A stretch of 7,061 nucleotides of DNA. Origin: Candidatus Omnitrophota bacterium (GTDB lineage Bacteria > Omnitrophota > Gorgyraeia > 2-01-FULL-45-10). The notes under the pieces are model-generated. The model saw nothing but the letters and a program-made list of their open reading frames with translations, did not search any database and was not told where the DNA came from. Numbering within the stretch: position 1 is the stretch's first letter; each line of letters begins with the position of its first letter. Shown one piece after another: positions 1 through 6,043 of this stretch. The DNA lies in the NCBI GenBank assembly GCA_030691985.1, contig JAUYDB010000091.1:1-7061 (forward strand), read 5' to 3'. The position numbers and the translations under genes are program-made.

Positions 1-638
1 CTGAAACTAAAATCTAAAGAATCTTTGCCAAGGCAGCTTTTTGGGAAAACAATTCTATCAACGCCTTTTGCGCGCCTGGCCGTCTTTTCAATAATAGGCC
101 CGCCGGGATATCCAAGGCCTAAAAGCTTCGCTACCTTATCATATGCCTCGCCTGCCGCGTCATCCTGAGTCTGACCCAGGAGTTTTTGTCTGTCAAACCC
201 TTTGCACAAAAAAAGCGCCGTATGGCCTCCTGACACCACGAGCCCAATAAAAGGAAATTTCGGCCCCTTTCCTTCATTCAGGAAAGAACTATATAAATGA
301 GCGAGTATATGGTTTACGCTTATAAGCGGCAAACCCAGCGCATAGCTTATCGATTTTGCCAAAGCAATGCCGGTCAACAGCGCGCCTACGAGGCCGGGAC
401 CGTTCGTAACGGCCACAAGCCTCATATCGCCGAGGGACTTACCGGCGCTTGCCAGCGCCTTCGACAGGACATCGATCATGTATTCAACATGAAATCTCGA
501 CGCTATCTCCGGCACGACACCCCCGTAAATCTTATGAAGGCGCACGCTGGACGATACCATGTTCGAAAGGACGCGCCTTCCTTCGGTCACTGAAACACCC
601 GTCTCGTCACAAGATGTCTCTATGCCCAGTGTAAGCAT
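1..638 (-). CDS. tsaD: TsaD, tRNA N6-threonylcarbamoyladenosine (t6A) synthase catalytic subunit, C-terminus cut off by window edge
   Basis: TsaD transfers the threonylcarbamoyl group from threonylcarbamoyl-AMP to A37 of ANN-decoding tRNAs in the cytoplasm, working with TsaB and TsaE. I translated the minus strand from the ATG at 638 and obtained 212 uninterrupted residues to the window edge. They open with MLTLGIETSCDETGVSV, the ASKHA-type phosphate-binding start of the family. Then come the GGVVPEIASR segment (about residues 39-48), NGPGLVGAL (79-87), and NHILAH with the metal-binding pair H110 and H114. VSGGHT, then QDDAAGEAYDK and GYPGG follow, and the fragment stops inside the DFSFS motif. 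The family is usually about 330-340 residues, so roughly a third is missing, including the last metal-ligand Asp. The start lies one base after the stop of the deacetylase gene and has a strong ribosome binding site, so it is the last visible gene of the gat operon. Identification is secure. Confidence 0.97.
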   Translation of the reverse strand, partial: MLTLGIETSCDETGVSVTEGRRVLSNMVSSSVRLHKIYGGVVPEIASRFHVEYMIDVLSKALASAGKSLGDMRLVAVTNGPGLVGALLTGIALAKSISYALGLPLISVNHILAHLYSSFLNEGKGPKFPFIGLVVSGGHTALFLCKGFDRQKLLGQTQDDAAGEAYDKVAKLLGLGYPGGPIIEKTARRAKGVDRIVFPKSCLGKDSLDFSF

Positions 639-646
639 ATCACCTC
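639..646 (-). promoter_or_regulatory. Ribosome binding site of tsaD overlapping the upstream stop codon
   Basis: The minus strand reads GAGGTGAT directly before the tsaD ATG. It matches the anti-Shine-Dalgarno consensus over eight bases and contains the TGA stop of the preceding deacetylase gene (642-640). Ribosomes finishing the upstream gene would therefore end on the tsaD initiation site, which suggests translational coupling. Confidence 0.7.
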
Positions 647-1485
647 ACCATTTCCGAAAGCGGGACAAACTCTATGCCGTTTCGGGCCATGTCCGGCATG
701 GCTTTCGCGAGAGCGGTAATCGTATTTTTTCTATCGTGGCAAATGGCTATTGCCCTGCCGTACCTTAATGCCCGCTTCCGTAAAGATAGAAGCTCTTTTT
801 CTATACCGGCTGGCGCGTTTGAATTATCAAGAAATATATCCCGCCTCGCGTACCGAAGGCCGATAGATCCGGCAACCTGACGGCAGACAGATCTATCAGA
901 TGTGAGGCTGTCAAAAAAATATAACCCGCGCGATTTAAGGCGCTTAAATACGATGGACATGAGCGCCTTGTCCTCTGTGGCCTTCGACCCCATGTGGTTC
1001 GATACGCCGCTCAAACCCGGCACGCTGGCCATGGCCTTGTCAAGCGTCTTCGCGACGTCTTCCTCGGACATGCCTGTCTTTATCGTATCGGCCTCCTCCC
1101 TCACCTCTTTATTCCGCGCCTCGAGAGGAAGATGCAAAATGACTTCGCAGCCGCGTGATCGCGAAAGCAAGGCTATCTCAGACGAGTATCGCAGGCCGGG
1201 AAGCACGGAAAGCGTAACGGGAATATTGATGCCAAAAAGCTCTTCGATGTTGTTCTTATTATATCCGAAATCGTCTATCACTATGGCAATCTTCGGAAGA
1301 TTAGCTCTCTTTACCGCCGCCGGAGGGGGTAGCTGTCTTTTCCTCTTTACGGCTTGTCTGACAAAGCGAGTCTTCGCGGGCGGGCCCTTGCGCGCCTGGA
1401 CGGAACGCCAATGAATGAAACCTATTGCCAGCAATAACGCTAGAAAAATAGCCGCGGAAACCATTAAAATCATTTTTGTCTTCAT
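640..1485 (-). CDS. Divergent polysaccharide deacetylase family protein (PF04748, YibQ-like), membrane-anchored
   Basis: This 281-residue protein is predicted to be a divergent carbohydrate deacetylase of the NodB-like fold; its substrate is unknown. Residues about 5-25 form one hydrophobic segment after a MKTK start, giving a signal anchor. A basic, proline-containing linker follows (about 32-62), so the catalytic domain is probably periplasmic. The domain begins with KIAIVIDDFG, whose D71 and D72 are the family's acidic pair. HLPLE (H118), SNHMGSKAT (H164), FFDS (D192), FLDN (D220) and AICHDRKNT (H250) follow, covering the usual metal and catalytic positions. The last motif is unusual: relatives that I recall have a Gly before this His and often a Pro after it. 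The ATG overlaps the gatB stop by four bases (ATGA), and tsaD begins one base after the stop. The family is well supported, but enzymatic activity is an inference. Confidence 0.88.
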   Translation of the reverse strand: MKTKMILMVSAAIFLALLLAIGFIHWRSVQARKGPPAKTRFVRQAVKRKRQLPPPAAVKRANLPKIAIVIDDFGYNKNNIEELFGINIPVTLSVLPGLRYSSEIALLSRSRGCEVILHLPLEARNKEVREEADTIKTGMSEEDVAKTLDKAMASVPGLSGVSNHMGSKATEDKALMSIVFKRLKSRGLYFFDSLTSDRSVCRQVAGSIGLRYARRDIFLDNSNAPAGIEKELLSLRKRALRYGRAIAICHDRKNTITALAKAMPDMARNGIEFVPLSEMVR

Positions 1486-2915
1486 TGCTCAAGCCGCTTC
1501 TTCAATAGCTCGTTCACTATGGCGGGATTTGCCCTGCCCTTCGTCTCTTTCATGATCTGCCCGACTAAAAATGTGAACGCCGTCTTCTTCCCGAGTTTGT
1601 AATCCTTCACTGTCTTCGCTTCTCTTTCCAGGACAACCTTCATTATCTCCTCGATCTTGGCGGCATCGCTTATCTGCGAAAGGGCCTTCTTCTTCACCAA
1701 CTCCTCAGGCCCGAATCCCGTCTCAATCGCTTCCGCGAGCACCGACTTGGCCATCTTGCCGCTTATGATGCCGGTATCTACCATCTTCAGCAGGCCTGCG
1801 AGGCCATCCGGAAACAGGCGGAGTTCGTTTATAGATATATTCCTCAAATTTAGCTGCGACATTATATCTCCCATCATCCAATTAGCTATCACCTTCCTAT
1901 CCGGATACAATTTCGCGCATGCCTCAAAATAATCCGCCAGTTCCTGCTGGCTTGTCAAAACGCCCGCGTCATATTCGGAAATTCCGAATTCTTTTACAAG
2001 CCTGAGCGACTTTGCTTCCGGCAGTTCCGGAAGCGACTGCCTTATTTTTTCGATAACCGATTTATCCACAACAAATGGAACAAGGTCCGGTTCCGGAAAG
2101 TACCTGTAGTCCTCCGCCTCTTCCTTGGAGCGCATGGAAATTGTGACCTCTTTTTGCGCGTCCCACAACCTCGTTTCCTGAGCAACGTTCTCCTTACTTT
2201 CGACAAGCGAAATCTGCCTCTTCACCTCATATTCAAGGGCCACCCTGACGCCTTTAAACGTATTCATATTCTTCAATTCTACCTTGGTGCCTAAATTCCT
2301 CTCACCGGACTTTCTAACCGATATGTTGGCATCGCATCTAAGAGAGCCTTTTTCCATGTCGCAATCCGAGACCTTGAGGTATTCTAATATGGATTTCAGT
2401 TTTATAAGGTAGGCGTATGCATCCTGAGGAGAATCTATATCCGGCTCCGTCACTATTTCAAGGAGCGGCATGCCGCTCCTGTTGAAGTCGACCAGGCTCG
2501 AATTATCGCACCCCTGGTGGATGAGCTTGCCCGCGTCCTCCTCGAGATGGACACGCTTTATCTCGATTCTCTTTTTCGTGTTATCCCGGCCAAAGATATC
2601 TAGAAAGCCGCTGTAGGAAAGCGGCATGTCATACTGGGATATCTGAAAATTCTTCGGAAGATCGGGGTAATAATAGTTCTTTCTATCGAACTTGATCAAG
2701 TCCTGAATCTTGCAATTAAGGGCAAGGGCAACCTTTACGGCAAATAGAAACGCCTCTTCATTAAGAACGGGCATGCTTCCGGGAAATCCAAGGCACACCG
2801 GACAAGTTTGCGAATTTGGCTTCCGGCCGAATGTCGTGGAACAACCGCAGAAGGCCTTCGTGGCGGTCTTTAGCTGTAAGTGAACCTCAAGTCCTATTAC
2901 TGTCTCATAGCTCAC
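1482..2915 (-). CDS. gatB: Aspartyl/glutamyl-tRNA(Asn/Gln) amidotransferase subunit B
   Basis: GatB is the tRNA-binding and kinase subunit of GatCAB. It activates the misacylated Glu or Asp on tRNA(Gln) or tRNA(Asn) with ATP and accepts ammonia channelled from GatA. The 477-residue product has family-typical length. Visible landmarks are ETVIGLEVHLQL (E10 and H12 in the active site), a zinc knuckle at C23, C25, C38 and C41, and KFDRKNYYYPDLPKNFQIS from about 75. They continue with HLEED (123-127), VDFNRSGMPLLEIVTEPD (142-159), GSLRCDANIS (190-199) and YRYFPEPDLVP (270-280). A helical YqeY-like tRNA-binding tail ends in GRANPAIVNELLKK. The start is GTG at 2915, overlapping the gatA stop by four bases (GTGA). 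It gives the normal N-terminus, and no in-frame ATG lies nearby. The stop overlaps the next start by four bases. No defect is seen. Confidence 0.98.
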   Translation of the reverse strand: MSYETVIGLEVHLQLKTATKAFCGCSTTFGRKPNSQTCPVCLGFPGSMPVLNEEAFLFAVKVALALNCKIQDLIKFDRKNYYYPDLPKNFQISQYDMPLSYSGFLDIFGRDNTKKRIEIKRVHLEEDAGKLIHQGCDNSSLVDFNRSGMPLLEIVTEPDIDSPQDAYAYLIKLKSILEYLKVSDCDMEKGSLRCDANISVRKSGERNLGTKVELKNMNTFKGVRVALEYEVKRQISLVESKENVAQETRLWDAQKEVTISMRSKEEAEDYRYFPEPDLVPFVVDKSVIEKIRQSLPELPEAKSLRLVKEFGISEYDAGVLTSQQELADYFEACAKLYPDRKVIANWMMGDIMSQLNLRNISINELRLFPDGLAGLLKMVDTGIISGKMAKSVLAEAIETGFGPEELVKKKALSQISDAAKIEEIMKVVLEREAKTVKDYKLGKKTAFTFLVGQIMKETKGRANPAIVNELLKKRLEQ

Positions 2916-4360
2916 AGGTTCGGCTTCTTTTTGTGATGATCCGTATTCTGTTCGAATGTATACGCGGCGCGGAATATGGTCTCCTCGTCAAATGGTTTCG
3001 CGAGTATCTGCAGGCCTATCGGCAGGCCTGTTTTCGAAAAACCGCAGGGGATCGATATTGCCGGAAGCCCAGCGAGGTTCGCGGGGATAGTGTATACGTC
3101 CGAAAGGTACATGGAGAGGGGATCACCTGTCTTTTCTCCTATTTTAAACGCGGGTGCTGGTGTTGTAGGCGTAACGATACAGTCATAGGATTCAAATGCC
3201 CTGTCAAAATCCTCTCTTATTTTCGTCCGCACTTTTTGCGCTTTCAGATAATAGGCGTCGTAATAACCTGTTGACAGGCAATACGTCCCCAAAAGTATTC
3301 TGCGCTTAGCCTCGCTGCCGAACCCTTCGGAACGCGTCTTTATATACATATCCACTATGTCCCTGGCGTCCCTGGCCCTGAATCCATACTGCACACCGTC
3401 AAACCTGGCAAGGTTTGAGCTGGCCTCAGCGGGCGCGACTATATAGTACACGCTGACAGCGTATTCTGTATGGGGAAGCGACATCTCGGTCACTTTTGCT
3501 CCGAGGCCTTTAAAGACATCAATCGCGTTTTTAACGCTCATAGCCACCTCTTCATCAAGGCCTTTGACAAAATACTCCTTCGGCACGCCTATTCTAAGGC
3601 CCAAGACGTCTTTCACCAAGGATTTCGTGTAGTCCGGAACGGGCAGTTCAACGGATGTCGAGTCCATCTCATCGTGGCCGGCGATCACGTTCAGCATAAT
3701 GGCCGCGTCTTCCACATCCTTGGTAATCGGCCCTATCTGGTCGAGGGACGATGCGAACGCTATCAGCCCGTAGCGCGAAACCCTGCCGTATGTCGGCTTC
3801 AGGCCGACTACGCCGCATAGAGCGGCCGGCTGCCTTATCGAGCCGCCGGTGTCTGAGCCCAGCGCGAGCACCGTCTCGTCGGATGCGACCGCCGCCGCGG
3901 AGCCGCCGCTTGAGCCGCCGGGGATGCGCTCGAGATCGTGCGGATTCCTGGTAGGGCCGTAACAGGAAGTTTCACACGACGAACCGAACGCGAATTCATC
4001 CATGTTTGCCTTACCTATTAAAATCGCGCCTTCACCCTCCATCCTCCTCACAACAGTCGCGTCATAAGGCGGTTTAAAACCTTCCAATATCTTTGAGGCG
4101 CATGTCGTAGCCTCGTCCTTAACGCATATGTTGTCTTTTATCAAAACCGGGATCCCGAATAACTTACCCTGTTTTTTCGCGGAAGATGCCTTCAAAGAAT
4201 CCCGCGCCTTTTGCCTGTTCTTTAGGACTATGGCTTTAATCTTTAAATCCAGGAGTTCTATTCTGTGAAAGACATCGTTCAGTATATCGGACGGGCTAAT
4301 ACTCTCCCCTGAGATAAGCTCTTTTAGCTTATGAGCGGTAAGCGAATGCAGATTTTCCAT
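2912..4360 (-). CDS. gatA: Aspartyl/glutamyl-tRNA(Asn/Gln) amidotransferase subunit A (glutaminase)
   Basis: GatA is the amidase-signature subunit that hydrolyses glutamine and passes the ammonia to GatB. The 482-residue protein is full length. The catalytic Ser-cisSer-Lys triad is visible: K75 in PVLIKDN, S150 in PGGSSGGSAAAVA and S174 in SDTGGSIRQPAA. The spacing equals that recalled for Staphylococcus aureus GatA (K79, S154, S178) with a constant offset of four. Further family landmarks are GKANMDEFAFGSS (116-128), LKPTYGRVSRYGL (187-199), a GYYDAYYLKAQKVRT stretch, DCIVTPTTPAP, and DVYTIPANLAGLPAISIPCG near the C-terminus. The ATG shares its first base with the last base of the gatC stop (TAATG). 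No Shine-Dalgarno sequence precedes it, so it probably depends on coupling to gatC. The gatB start overlaps its stop. Confidence 0.98.
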   Translation of the reverse strand: MENLHSLTAHKLKELISGESISPSDILNDVFHRIELLDLKIKAIVLKNRQKARDSLKASSAKKQGKLFGIPVLIKDNICVKDEATTCASKILEGFKPPYDATVVRRMEGEGAILIGKANMDEFAFGSSCETSCYGPTRNPHDLERIPGGSSGGSAAAVASDETVLALGSDTGGSIRQPAALCGVVGLKPTYGRVSRYGLIAFASSLDQIGPITKDVEDAAIMLNVIAGHDEMDSTSVELPVPDYTKSLVKDVLGLRIGVPKEYFVKGLDEEVAMSVKNAIDVFKGLGAKVTEMSLPHTEYAVSVYYIVAPAEASSNLARFDGVQYGFRARDARDIVDMYIKTRSEGFGSEAKRRILLGTYCLSTGYYDAYYLKAQKVRTKIREDFDRAFESYDCIVTPTTPAPAFKIGEKTGDPLSMYLSDVYTIPANLAGLPAISIPCGFSKTGLPIGLQILAKPFDEETIFRAAYTFEQNTDHHKKKPNL

Positions 4361-4650
4361 TATATGACACGCGGGACTTTGAAAAATGCGCCTTCTTTTG
4401 CCGGCGCGTTTTTCAAGGCCTCTTCCGTATCCAGAGACTTTTTCAACGCGTCTTTCCTGAAGACATTCTTAAGCGTACTCAAAGGGTGACTGGTAGTAGG
4501 AACACCCTCGGTATTTAATTGATTTAATTTAGATATATAAGACAATATAGAGGCTAATTGGGTAGAGTAAACATCGAGCTCTTTATCGTCCAAAGCAAGC
4601 CTCGCAAGATGCGCGACGTGCCTCACAGTATCTTTATCAATCGATGGCAT
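4360..4650 (-). CDS. gatC: Aspartyl/glutamyl-tRNA(Asn/Gln) amidotransferase subunit C
   Basis: GatC is the small stabilising subunit that wraps around the GatA-GatB interface. The product from ATG 4650 has 96 residues, normal for the family. It shows the N-terminal helix motif VRHVAHLARLAL (about 9-20) and the conserved C-terminal FFKVPRVI. A longer reading from TTG 4656 adds only two residues and would leave just two bases between GGGAGG and the start codon. The ATG at 4650 has an ideal eight-base spacing, so I chose it. This is the first gene of the gat operon. Upstream it has a structured leader and a sigma70-type promoter, and its stop overlaps the gatA start by one base. Which tRNA the complex serves depends on glnS and asnS elsewhere in the genome and cannot be seen here. 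Confidence 0.95.
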   Translation of the reverse strand: MPSIDKDTVRHVAHLARLALDDKELDVYSTQLASILSYISKLNQLNTEGVPTTSHPLSTLKNVFRKDALKKSLDTEEALKNAPAKEGAFFKVPRVI

Positions 4651-4658
4651 AAGCAAAT

Positions 4659-4664
4659 CCTCCC
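4659..4664 (-). promoter_or_regulatory. Ribosome binding site deciding the gatC start
   Basis: GGGAGG on the minus strand ends eight bases before ATG 4650 but only two bases before the alternative TTG 4656, so it supports the ATG start. It lies eight bases downstream of the last paired base of a potential 14-bp leader helix (4672-4685 with 4719-4732). Confidence 0.75.
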
Positions 4665-4671
4665 TTTTCGC

Positions 4672-4790
4672 TATCCCGAAACATAAAACTTGAACCGTAA
4701 ATTACGCTTTTTAATAGGTATGTTTCGGGATACCGAACGATACCTATTAAAATGGAGTCTAATTTCGATACAGCTATCGTTCGGGATACC
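4672..4790 (-). promoter_or_regulatory. Structured gatC leader with competing palindromic helices (possible repeat-derived element)
   Basis: Three sets of complementary arms lie between the predicted promoter and gatC. Arms TTTTAATAGGTAT (minus strand, 4752-4740) and its exact complement (4721-4709) form a 13-bp hairpin with an 18-base loop. Inside that loop TTCGG and CCGAA add five pairs. The 5' part of the loop extended into the stem (4742-4733) is complementary over 10 bp to 4784-4775. The 3' part (4732-4719) is complementary over 14 bp to 4685-4672. The first hairpin and the pair of flanking helices share bases, so they are alternatives. TTCGGGATA occurs on the plus strand at 4724 and 4780, and inverted at 4672-4680, so the whole may be degenerate copies of one palindromic repeat. 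I recognise no known riboswitch or T-box motif. The complementarity is directly visible; a regulatory role is inference. Confidence 0.6.
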
Positions 4791-4816
4791 TTACCACACC
4801 CCCCGCCATTTGTCAA
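4788..4816 (-). promoter_or_regulatory. Predicted sigma70-type promoter of the gatCAB operon
   Basis: On the minus strand a perfect -35 box TTGACA (4816-4811) is followed, after a 17-base spacer, by TAAGGT (4793-4788), which keeps the key T, A and final T of a -10 box. Transcription would begin near 4781 and give a leader of about 130 bases before gatC. It is the best promoter-like pair in the gap. The -10 match is mediocre, so confidence is moderate. Confidence 0.5.
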
Positions 4817-4829
4817 TTTTTCCACAAGG

Positions 4830-4903
4830 GGAAATCGGGGGACACAATACCTATTTCCTTGGGATTTTGTGCAAGGAAATAGGTATTGTGTCCCCCGATT
4901 TCC
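4830..4903. repeat. Perfect 32-bp inverted repeat with 10-base loop (REP/BIME- or MITE-like)
   Basis: Left arm 4830-4861 and right arm 4872-4903 are exact reverse complements over all 32 positions. They flank the loop GGATTTTGTG. The arm begins GGAAATCGGGGGACACAATA. The unit lies in the non-coding gap between rsmA and gatC, just upstream of the predicted gat promoter, and codes for nothing credible. From memory, GTGTCCCC-containing palindromes are common in metagenomic bacterial genomes carrying REP-associated (IS200-like) transposases; that link is unverified here. It is too long, and lacks the T-tract, for an ordinary terminator. If transcribed it would form a long RNA duplex. Confidence 0.85.
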
Positions 4904-4978
4904 TGCATGAAATTTTTACGGGCCCTGTCGTCATCCATAAAATTTTATCTACTTTTCCCTCTGCAGGAAATTTTTCGG
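4903..4978. repeat. Short imperfect direct repeat pair (CTGCAKGAAATTTTT)
   Basis: CTGCATGAAATTTTTACGG at 4903-4921 recurs as CTGCAGGAAATTTTTCGG at 4961-4978, with one substitution and one missing base, 58 bases apart. The first copy abuts the end of the 32-bp inverted repeat. No coding function is evident. It may be repeat debris or a chance match in A+T-rich DNA. Confidence 0.4.
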
Positions 4979-4988
4979 CTTCTGGCGA

Positions 4989-5158
4989 ATGGCCATGTGG
5001 CCATGGGGGTTAAGCCGTATAAATTTTGTTAACTATGCGCTACCCTAAAACGTTTATGACCGTTATATCCATAGCTGGTGTAAAGCTTAAAATAACAAAA
5101 ATAAAAGGATGTATTCCTTGAAAACAAAATTAGGCGAAACCCCCTGGCCATATGGCCA
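4989..5158. repeat. About 170-bp unit bounded by inverted copies of a TGGCCATRTGGCCA-GGGGG element
   Basis: The plus strand at 4990-5030 and the minus strand at 5158-5122 share the ordered blocks TGGCCAT, TGGCCA, GGGGGTT, GCC and ATTTTGTT, with only a few substitutions and small gaps between them. Each copy is also internally palindromic: ATGGCCA/TGGCCAT at 4989-5004, and TGGCCATATGGCCA at 5145-5158. Between the copies lies about 90 bases of A+T-rich DNA with no credible gene. This has the shape of a small non-autonomous element or a paired palindromic repeat. No target-site duplication is obvious, so mobility is only a possibility. Confidence 0.6.
5062..5090 (-). promoter_or_regulatory. Weak candidate promoter in the A+T-rich core
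   Basis: TATAAC (5067-5062 on the minus strand) is a good -10 box. A poor -35 match, TTAAGC (5090-5085), lies 17 bases upstream of it. It could be an additional distal promoter for the gat operon, but A+T-rich DNA produces such matches by chance. Confidence 0.2.
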
Positions 5159-5166
5159 AGAGGGGT
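5139..5166 (-). terminator. Possible terminator hairpin after rsmA
   Basis: Fifteen bases past the rsmA stop, the minus strand carries ACCCC (5166-5162), the palindrome TGGCCATATGGCCA (5158-5145), and GGGGT (5143-5139). These can form a GC-rich stem with a three-base bulge on one side and an unpaired base on the other. Only a short run of T follows (GTTTCGCC), so intrinsic termination would be weak. The hairpin is also the right-hand copy of the inverted repeat pair at 4989-5158, which may be its real identity. Confidence 0.4.
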
Positions 5167-5180
5167 GAAGCTGAAAAATT

Positions 5181-6023
5181 TCATCCGCTCACTGCGTTTG
5201 CGATTGATGCGAAGTCGGACAGGGTGAGGGATTCCGGACGGATTGATGGGTCGATAGGAATTCGCGCCAAAATCTTCGAAAGCGCTTCCTTGGAGATATT
5301 CAGGACTCTCTCGCGCGAAAGAGAATTCAGGATAGATTTTCGCCTTTGATTGAACGCGCCGCGCACAATCTTAAAGAACAGCTTTTCGTCATCCGCTTCG
5401 ACCAACGGCTTATCCAGGACGTTAAGCCGGACGAGGCTTGAGTCTACCTTCGGTGAGGGATAGAAGGAAGTGCGCTTTACGGTATGGATATACTCAGGCC
5501 TGATATAGTATTGGACGAAACAGCTTATTGAGCTGTAATCTTTTGTTCCGGGACAAGCCAGAAGCCGGTTGGCGACTTCGCGCTGGACCATCATAAGAAT
5601 CGTCGTAATCAAATTTCGATTCTGAATCAGATATTCAATCACGGGAGTTGTGATGTAGTACGGGAGGTTCCCTATGACTTTTACCTTCCCCCGGGAGGCG
5701 ATCTTTCTCAAATCGAACTTCAGTATATCTTCGTTGAAAATCTTCAGGTTGGGAAAATCATCTCCGGCCAAATCTTTTAAAATCAAGAATGCCTTTCTGT
5801 CTTTCTCGACCGCGAAGACTGCCGCGCCTGACTCAGCAAGGTCTAAAGTCAAGGCGCCCAGGCCGGCTCCTATCTCCAGGATCGCCTGCCCTTCGGCGAT
5901 ACGGGCGTGGCTCATCACCATGTCCTTTATATTACCGTCGATGAGATAATTCTCTCCGAATCTTTTCAGCGGCGTAAAGCCGTTTTCAGAAAATACATTT
6001 TTGAGCTGCCGCTTGGTTAGCAT
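5181..6023 (-). CDS. rsmA: 16S rRNA (adenine1518-N6/adenine1519-N6)-dimethyltransferase
   Basis: RsmA (KsgA) uses S-adenosylmethionine to dimethylate two adjacent adenines in helix 45 of 16S rRNA late in 30S assembly. The 280-residue product is of family length. SAM-binding motif I is LEIGAGLGALT (49-59), followed by AVEKD with acidic E73 and NEDIL (97-101). The catalytic motif NLPYYIT is at 119-125. Then come VQREVANRL (146-154), FYPSPKVDS (187-195), and the rRNA-binding FNQRRKSILNSL (224-235). The N-terminal SAM-contact segment, usually GQNFL, reads GENYL (24-28 region), a mild deviation. The ATG at 6023 gives the natural N-terminus with a weak GAGAAG upstream. The gene follows pdxA by 20 bases and is probably cotranscribed with it. 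Confidence 0.97.
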   Translation of the reverse strand: MLTKRQLKNVFSENGFTPLKRFGENYLIDGNIKDMVMSHARIAEGQAILEIGAGLGALTLDLAESGAAVFAVEKDRKAFLILKDLAGDDFPNLKIFNEDILKFDLRKIASRGKVKVIGNLPYYITTPVIEYLIQNRNLITTILMMVQREVANRLLACPGTKDYSSISCFVQYYIRPEYIHTVKRTSFYPSPKVDSSLVRLNVLDKPLVEADDEKLFFKIVRGAFNQRRKSILNSLSRERVLNISKEALSKILARIPIDPSIRPESLTLSDFASIANAVSG

Positions 6024-6043
6024 GTTAGCTTCTCGCGACTATC

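Noticed and set aside
902..1414. Plus-strand open frame of 170 codons opposite the deacetylase gene
   Set aside because: It is antisense to a well-supported gene with conserved motifs and shows no protein family resemblance.
2816..3274. Plus-strand open frame of 152 codons opposite the gatA/gatB junction
   Set aside because: It is a shadow of two conserved genes. Its composition follows the opposite strand's codons and it has no recognisable motif.
4654..4656. TTG as the gatC start
   Set aside because: It would sit two bases from GGGAGG, whereas ATG 4650 has eight-base spacing and gives the normal GatC N-terminus.
4651..4781. T-box or known riboswitch controlling gatCAB
   Set aside because: I looked for the T-box antiterminator signature (GGTGGNACCGCG-like), a terminator and an aptamer core, and found none. 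Only the internal complementarity remains.
4637..4825. Minus-strand open frame of 62 codons upstream of gatC
   Set aside because: It overlaps the gatC start in another frame and covers the predicted promoter spacer and leader palindromes. Its product shows no family features.
4830..4903. Rho-independent terminator
   Set aside because: The arms are far longer than usual, the stem top is A+T-rich, and no T-run follows on either strand.
4690..5013. Plus-strand open frame of 107 codons in the rsmA-gatC gap
   Set aside because: It runs straight through both arms of the perfect inverted repeat and the palindrome cluster, has no ribosome binding site or recognisable domain, and opposes all real genes.
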